This document shows, piece after piece, positions 58,655-64,000 of a stretch of 64,000 nt of DNA (position 1 is its first letter; each line of letters begins with the position of its first letter). The notes beneath the pieces were generated by a model. It had not been told where the DNA came from. It ran no database searches and saw nothing but the letters and a program-made list of their open reading frames with translations. Location: contig CM042552.1 in NCBI GenBank assembly GCA_023630585.1, positions 1,567,001 through 1,631,000 of the forward strand. The letters are read 5' to 3'. The DNA is from Cranoglanis bouderius. Its lineage: Eukaryota; Chordata; Actinopteri; Siluriformes; Cranoglanididae. Both the position numbers and the translations under genes were made by a program.

Positions 58655-59285
58655 AGAACGTGAACAGGTTATGCTGAAGATCTTTACAGTAAGAGTTTAT
58701 TATGAACAAAGCAGCCACCTGATGGACATTTCTGTAATAACTCACCTGATAGTCATCTTCATCTGCCTTTTTCTTCTGTCTCTTGCTTCTGCTCACACAA
58801 AGTCAAATATTTATCCATCATAAGCATCTTCCCGAGGAATTAGTGATGAATTTATCAGAACAAATGTTCTCACCTCAGCCAGAAGAGTGCAGAGAGAAGA
58901 TCTACAAGCCCAAAAAGTCCAACTCCAACAGCCACATACACAATCACTGAGACGTTCTTTGGAGGATCTAAAACGGGTAGGAAAGTGAGACTTTAAAGTA
59001 AATCTATGAGAGTTTTATCTCTTATTGGCTGTGAGGAGATCTTCAGCTTTAACTTACAAAGAACGTTCAGAGTTACACCGATGGAGTCCTGATGTCCGAC
59101 TTCATTACTGCACTTGGACTTCTACTCTCCACTGTCCTCAGAGCTGATCTTGGAGATGGTGTAGGTCTTTCCTTTTCCTACTGATGTCCTCCCCTTAAAC
59201 CAGGTGTAGATCTCCACAGGTGGGTTAGCATCACTTCTGCAGGTCAGAGTCACTGAACTGCCCTCAAATATTTGACCAAAAACAG
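58655..59285 (-). pseudogene. Decayed gene 1-type receptor copy
   Basis: On the minus strand: part of a C2 Ig exon (59285-59058), membrane-span exon 58967-58874 (VYVAVGVGLFGLVDLL) and tail exon 58788-58746 (RSKRQKKKADEDDYQ), each matching gene 1 exons 4-6 in size and phase. The Ig exon has TAG at 59122-59124 in place of the F-strand Tyr codon, and the following Cys codon is TCC. The 87-bp ITAM-like exon is absent: the sequence passes directly from the intron before it to the intron after it at about 58648. RTE-like element B lies a little further downstream. The 5' part (V domain, signal) is not found. A dead activating-type member. Confidence 0.8.
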
Positions 59286-60797
59286 ACTACACAATGTTTA
59301 AACCCTTCTGTCTTAGTTTAAAATAAGCAGTTTATAGGTATTATTGTTATTTGCATGTATGAATTGTGTGGTATATTTTATCTTATTATGAGAATTTCTG
59401 TCCTCCCTAATGCAATACAACAAGCATTAGGTATTTTTATCATCTCTATGTAAATTACAAAGTAAGCCAATGCCCTTCATAAATAAACAGCCGAGCTCAT
59501 TGCTTGAAAATGATCCCAGGAATGGAGTCAGCTCAGGGAGTTTAAAAAAAAAAAAAAAAAAAAAAATCATTCAAATGTTGAACCCAACCACACATCCTTT
59601 AGAGTCGAGACTAATGAAGCTTTAACAGGAAGTGTCAGTGTTGAATTGTCCTGTAGTGCAGTACCGCTGCTCTGCCACACGGGGCAGTCACTTTTCTAAA
59701 CACTAATCTCACATTTCAATCCTGTTTTTAATGCCCCCCTTCATCACTCAGAAGTGTGTGCCACCTACATCACCCGGGTGTGAGTGTGTAGTGTGGAGAA
59801 GATTTTTAAAGACAAACACTCGACACTGAAAGCACAAACACTGAATTTGCAGAGAAAATTATAGCTAGAAATAATCACGAGTGAAGATAAATAAATTAAT
59901 TACTGAATAGCATACTATAATACTGAATATAATACTCTAATGTTGAGTATTATACTTCTATATATTATATGTAAATATTGTATTATACTGTAAATGTAAT
60001 ACTGAATATTACATCAGTATAAGTTCAGGATGATGTGACAGGAAAAAGCTCACAATTCCTCACAAAACAAATTTTTATTTAATGCTGAATGAATGTATTA
60101 GAAAATGAAAGTTTATGTAAGCAGAACTCAGAATAAATGTGTGTAAAGCAGTTGTTTCCACATGACTGAGTGAAATTATCTCAAACAGCTCCTCCTTCAG
60201 GCCAAAGGAGACACAGCAGGAGATGGTCATAGAGAGAAACACATGAACCCAGTGTTAATTATGGCTTTACAGGACTGTAAACACTGATACACACCGGCAT
60301 GATGAAGTACAATAAAAATTTTAAATGGTCATTCATCATAAACACTTCAAGTAAATGACCTCATTTAATCACACACTACAACTTAATGCACCAGTGTATA
60401 CATGATAAACACTATATATTTATATATTTCACTGAATGAGTTAAAAATAAAGCAATAAAACAGAAAATACCAAATAGTCATAAAATAACAGATATAAACT
60501 AGCAAATATAATGTTTTCTATAAAATATATTTAGGTTTGTGATTAAATATTTAAAAATACTCCTAAAAGATCCTCTCTGGAATGTTATTGGTCTTTAACC
60601 TGGATTCTGAGCTCGGGTGCAGAGTTTATAATGAGTCTCCTTTATAAATCCAAACTGTGAATTACAGCTAACAGTTTAATCCTGATAAATATTTACACTT
60701 ATCCAATATTCTCCAGTTGTGTTGTTTAAACTTGTCATGATTTGAGATCTTGTGGTTTTTATCCAGCAAGTGTCCAGAAGACATCAGAAGATCTAAA
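59286..60797. other. Spacer between the decayed copy and gene 6
   Basis: No exon. A poly-A run lies at 59542-59566. From about 60005 the sequence is the near-identical duplicate of the gene 4 3' flank (34590 onward). Confidence 0.5.
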
Positions 60798-61007
60798 GAT
60801 GGCTTTACACTGTATGATTTTCAGCCAGATTTTGCTGATACAGGAAAAAACTTACACACTGTAAAAGAATTGTTTGGTTGTGAGCTGAGATCGGTGGTCT
60901 TACAACACATAATGAGACACGCCCACCAGCGGATGATTAAGTGCCACTGGTCTGGCAGTATGAGCTCTCTTAAAGCTCTGCTGAAATCCCACAGTGTAAA
61001 ACCAGCT
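60798..61007. mobile_element. Small inverted-repeat element (MITE) in gene 6 3' flank
   Basis: Same element at the same place as 35369-35578 beside gene 4; copied with the flank. Confidence 0.65.
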
Positions 61008-61099
61008 TCATTTACAAATTAGCCATCAAAGTTTCTAGAAGCTTTCCACTGTGACCAGGTGGAAGTTGTGGTGAGGTTAAATAAATGGGTGAACGTTGT

Positions 61100-63634
61100 T
61101 TATTTCACTCTGCTGTAGATCACAGTGGGATCCTCTGCACCAGAAGGCCTACAGAAAGAGAGTAAATGATCACAATAAGATCCAGCAGAAGATCATTTCC
61201 AGCTCTGTTAGAGTGGAGGAAAAATATTGTCTCCTCTCACCTGTAGTCAGCGCCACTGTGAGTAAATCTGACACTAGAGTACTGAACCTCCTCGTCCTTA
61301 GTGGCAGAAGCTTTCACAGCAGAACTCACAGCGTTCCCGGGGTCAGCGGCACTCTGGTGTACAATTCTGGCATACAGAACTTCATCCTGATTGGCCGAGA
61401 CTGAATCAGATACAGTGTTGATTGGATTTGTCACTGCTACGCTGGCATAAATATTATCCTGAGGTGGGAGAAAATGACATCACAGAGACAGAGGAGTGAA
61501 AATGCAGAACATCTAACTTCACACCACAGCACTGTTGAATTCTGGATTGTGATTGGTCAGAAGGTGTTGATTAATTAAAAGCTGCAAATCACAGGTTTAT
61601 ATTAATGCACTTGTTCTACTGCATTATCCAGTGTCAGAGCTTTGCACAAAGAGAGCGAGAAAAGAGGCTGGTGAGGGAACGACTGTTTATAGCTGCTATA
61701 ACTTGTTTTTTGCAGACATTCCACAACATTAAATTATTTTACTATAAGAGCAACACACTGTAGTGTTTAAATTGCAATATAAATACACAACTCAACAATT
61801 ATCTGTACATTTATTTACCTGTTTTAAACTTCGGTCTACTGCTGACCTTCTTTTATTTTTCCTGTTGAAAAAAAAATTTATTAAACAAGTTATTAAATAA
61901 AATATCAACATTGTAGGAAATATGTTAAATACATTAGTACTGTCTCAGTAAACACTAAACATGCATAAACATGGGCAGTTAAAACACCAGTGTTTACTAG
62001 TAAAGTATTGACACACACAGAGCTGTACAACAGACAATTCTGTATAAAAATCTGATTCAATGTGTTAAAAAATAAATAAATGTATTTTCTTACCTTATAA
62101 ACAGGAAGGTGATGATGAGACAAACACACACAAACACAACAGCCCCAACACCTGCGTACACACCTAAGATCTGAAACCCTGTGTGGACGATGATGTGATA
62201 ATGAATCAGTGTTAAATATTTATCAGTGTGATTCTGATTTATAGATTTACATCATCGCTCTTACTGTTTAAAGTGACGGACACTGCAGCTGATCTCCCAG
62301 AGCCGTGTTTATTCTGAGCCTCGCAGTAGTACTGTCCACTCTGTAGAGCTCTGTAACTCTGTCCAGATCCTACAGGTGATGATTCATTCACCTTAAACCA
62401 GGTGTAGTCCTTCACAGGTGGGTTAGCATCACTGCTGCAGGTCAGAGTCACTGAACCGCCCTCCACTATTTCACCAGAGGAGCTGATGGACACTGAGACG
62501 TTCTTTGGAGGATCTAAAATGGGTAGGAAAGTGAAACTTTAAAGTAAATCTATGAGAGTTTTATCTCTTATTGGCTGTGAGGAGATCTTCAGCTTTAACT
62601 TACACAGGACATTCAGAGTTACACCGCTGGAGTCCTGATATCCGACTTCATTACTGCAGTTGCACTTGTACTCTCCACTGTCCTCAGAGCTGATCTTGGA
62701 GATGGTGTAGGTCTTTCCTTTTCCTACTGGTGTCCTCCCCTTAAACCAGGTGTAGTCCTTCACAGGTGGGTTAGCATCACTGCTGCAGGTCAGAGTCACT
62801 GAACTGCCCTCCACTATTTCACCAGAGGAGCTGATGGACACCGAGACGTTCTTTGGAGGATCTAAAGAGTTCCATGATAAGAGTGAGGAAAGCAGTTCAT
62901 GGTCATAATCAGTGTTTTTTTATGTGTTCTTTCATCAGTTCATGAATATAATTTTCAGCTCATCTCACTGCTTTTATTTAACATTATCTGTGGCTCCTAT
63001 TGAATATAAAACCCACTTCACTGCAATATTCAGTCATAAATCTGAGAATCTTTTTATACTGTAATAATTCTGGGACACCTTCTTGTTATCATTCCTGTAT
63101 GTGCTTGTATTTTCCCTTTACATGGTCAAGATGGGATTCTGTATAGATTTGTTATGCCTAAATGATTAAAGTTTTTAGTGATCTTTGTGTTTACATTTTT
63201 TTAAAATTATATAATACACAGATTTTTATGTCCTACAATGAAAAGGACTATGAAGGGGTTCTAGGTCAGTGTCTTTTTTGCTTTCTTTACTTACACCATT
63301 ACTTTTCCCTTCATTTCTGTAAATATGAAGTGATTTATGATCTATTGAGTTTTACAATATATAAGAAAAGGTAAATAAAGCTCACATCTGACGCTGAGGG
63401 TTTGAGGAGGAGAGGGGAGATGTTCATATCCTCTTACAGCACAGCTATAACTGCCTGCATCCTCACTGCTGACCGGCTGCAGGTGGACTTTATTGCTCTT
63501 GGTGGTCTTTGTGGTTAAATCACGTCCGTTTTTGTACCAGATGAATGTTGGATCAGTCAGACTGCAGGTGGTTTTACAGGTCAGAACGGCTGATTGTCCC
63601 TCTGTCACTTCTGCAGGAGCGTTCACCTGAAGAT
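61100..63634 (-). CDS. Gene 6: CD22-like inhibitory receptor, 5' end outside the window
   Basis: Paralogue of gene 4. Exons: 63386-63634 (domain 2), 62604-62861 (C2), 62265-62513 (C2, short type), 62094-62178 (membrane span), 61819-61861, 61241-61458 and 61100-61148 (tail, stop TAA). At least 383 residues are encoded here; signal and V exons should lie beyond 64000. Domain 2 starts VNAPAEVTEGQS and differs from gene 4 by only a few residues. Tail ITIMs are VLYARI, VQYSSV and VIYSRV, preceded by NIYASV. It has one copy of the 258-bp C2 module where gene 4 has three, and lacks the Tc1-like element of gene 4's tail intron. The reading frame is intact across all visible exons, so the gene looks functional. 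Confidence 0.85.
61525..61780. repeat. Dispersed noncoding block, shortened copy in gene 6 intron
   Basis: Matches 36100-36500 with internal deletions ('attctggattgtgattggtc', 'gctgcaaatcacaggtttat'). Confidence 0.55.
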
Positions 63635-64000
63635 CTTAAACAACGAGAGAAACATTAAATCAGGAAAGCTGTCCATCTGAAATCTTATTGGCCCCTGAAG
63701 TGCCCCTGTCCTGTCAATCATCGCTGATCTATGTCAGAGCACTCCATCAGCAGAGTCGGTTTGTTTGAAAAACAACTTGCGTAACCATTTCTTTCTACTG
63801 TATCTCGTAATGGCTGCTGTACAGACAGTGTGCTTTTATCATCCTCGTCCACTTAAGCCTCAATAGTAAGTTCCTATTCAACACTTTAACTAATGGCTTA
63901 ACGGACTTTAATGCTAGGCTAAGCAGTGTTGGATGGCAGCTAGCTAGCTGGCTAATTAATTAGGTTTCACACATTAGTTCACAGTTCAGGGAAGTAAAAT
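63635..64000. other. Right-edge intron sequence of gene 6
   Basis: Presumed intron between the V and domain 2 exons. No exon recognised. It diverges from the matching gene 4 intron within about 40 bp of the exon, which suggests an insertion in one of them. Confidence 0.45.

Overview
The window is vertebrate nuclear DNA, almost certainly from a teleost fish. Introns are short with GT-AG borders, simple repeats are abundant, and there are several Tc1-like transposons, two RTE-like LINEs, L2-like LINE fragments, a tRNA-derived SINE and a decayed Ty3/gypsy fragment. The style would fit an otophysan fish such as a catfish, but that is inference; no sequence here names the species. There are no rRNA or tRNA genes, CRISPR arrays or operons.

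The host content is a cluster of immunoglobulin-superfamily cell-surface receptors of the fish 'B-cell receptor CD22-like / Siglec-like' type. I rebuilt the exons by hand from splice sites and phase; the models close in frame with a uniform phase-1 Ig-exon structure. Plus strand: gene 1 (4628-7637, three Ig domains, ITAM-like tail) and gene 2 (13426-19738, three Ig domains, tail with three ITIMs). Minus strand: gene 3 (30335-25343, four Ig domains, ITAM-like tail), gene 4 (45002-35671, six Ig domains, tail with three ITIMs), a decayed ITAM-type copy (59285-58655) and gene 6 (61100 to beyond the right edge, tail with three ITIMs). A lone CD300/pIgR-like V exon lies at 1777-2112 (minus), and an unassigned C-terminal exon at 54401-54550 (minus).

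Layout: 1-4.3 kb repeats plus the CD300-like exon; 4.3-7.9 kb gene 1; 7.9-12.9 kb spacer with a Tc1-like element; 12.9-19.9 kb gene 2; 19.9-25.1 kb spacer and RTE-like element A; 25.3-30.5 kb gene 3; 30.5-35.3 kb repeat-rich spacer; 35.3-45.0 kb gene 4; 45-54 kb spacer with L2, gypsy and SINE remnants; 54-59.3 kb pseudogene debris with RTE-like element B; 60.7-64 kb gene 6.

Main idea: the cluster alternates activating-type and inhibitory-type receptors, a paired-receptor array. Genes 1 and 2 have almost identical first two Ig exons over about 1 kb, except for a 27-codon stretch of the V domain in which all 12 differing codons change the amino acid. That points to diversification of a ligand-binding face on a background kept uniform by recent duplication or gene conversion. 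Gene 4 carries a mosaic of the two versions. All comparisons were made by eye.
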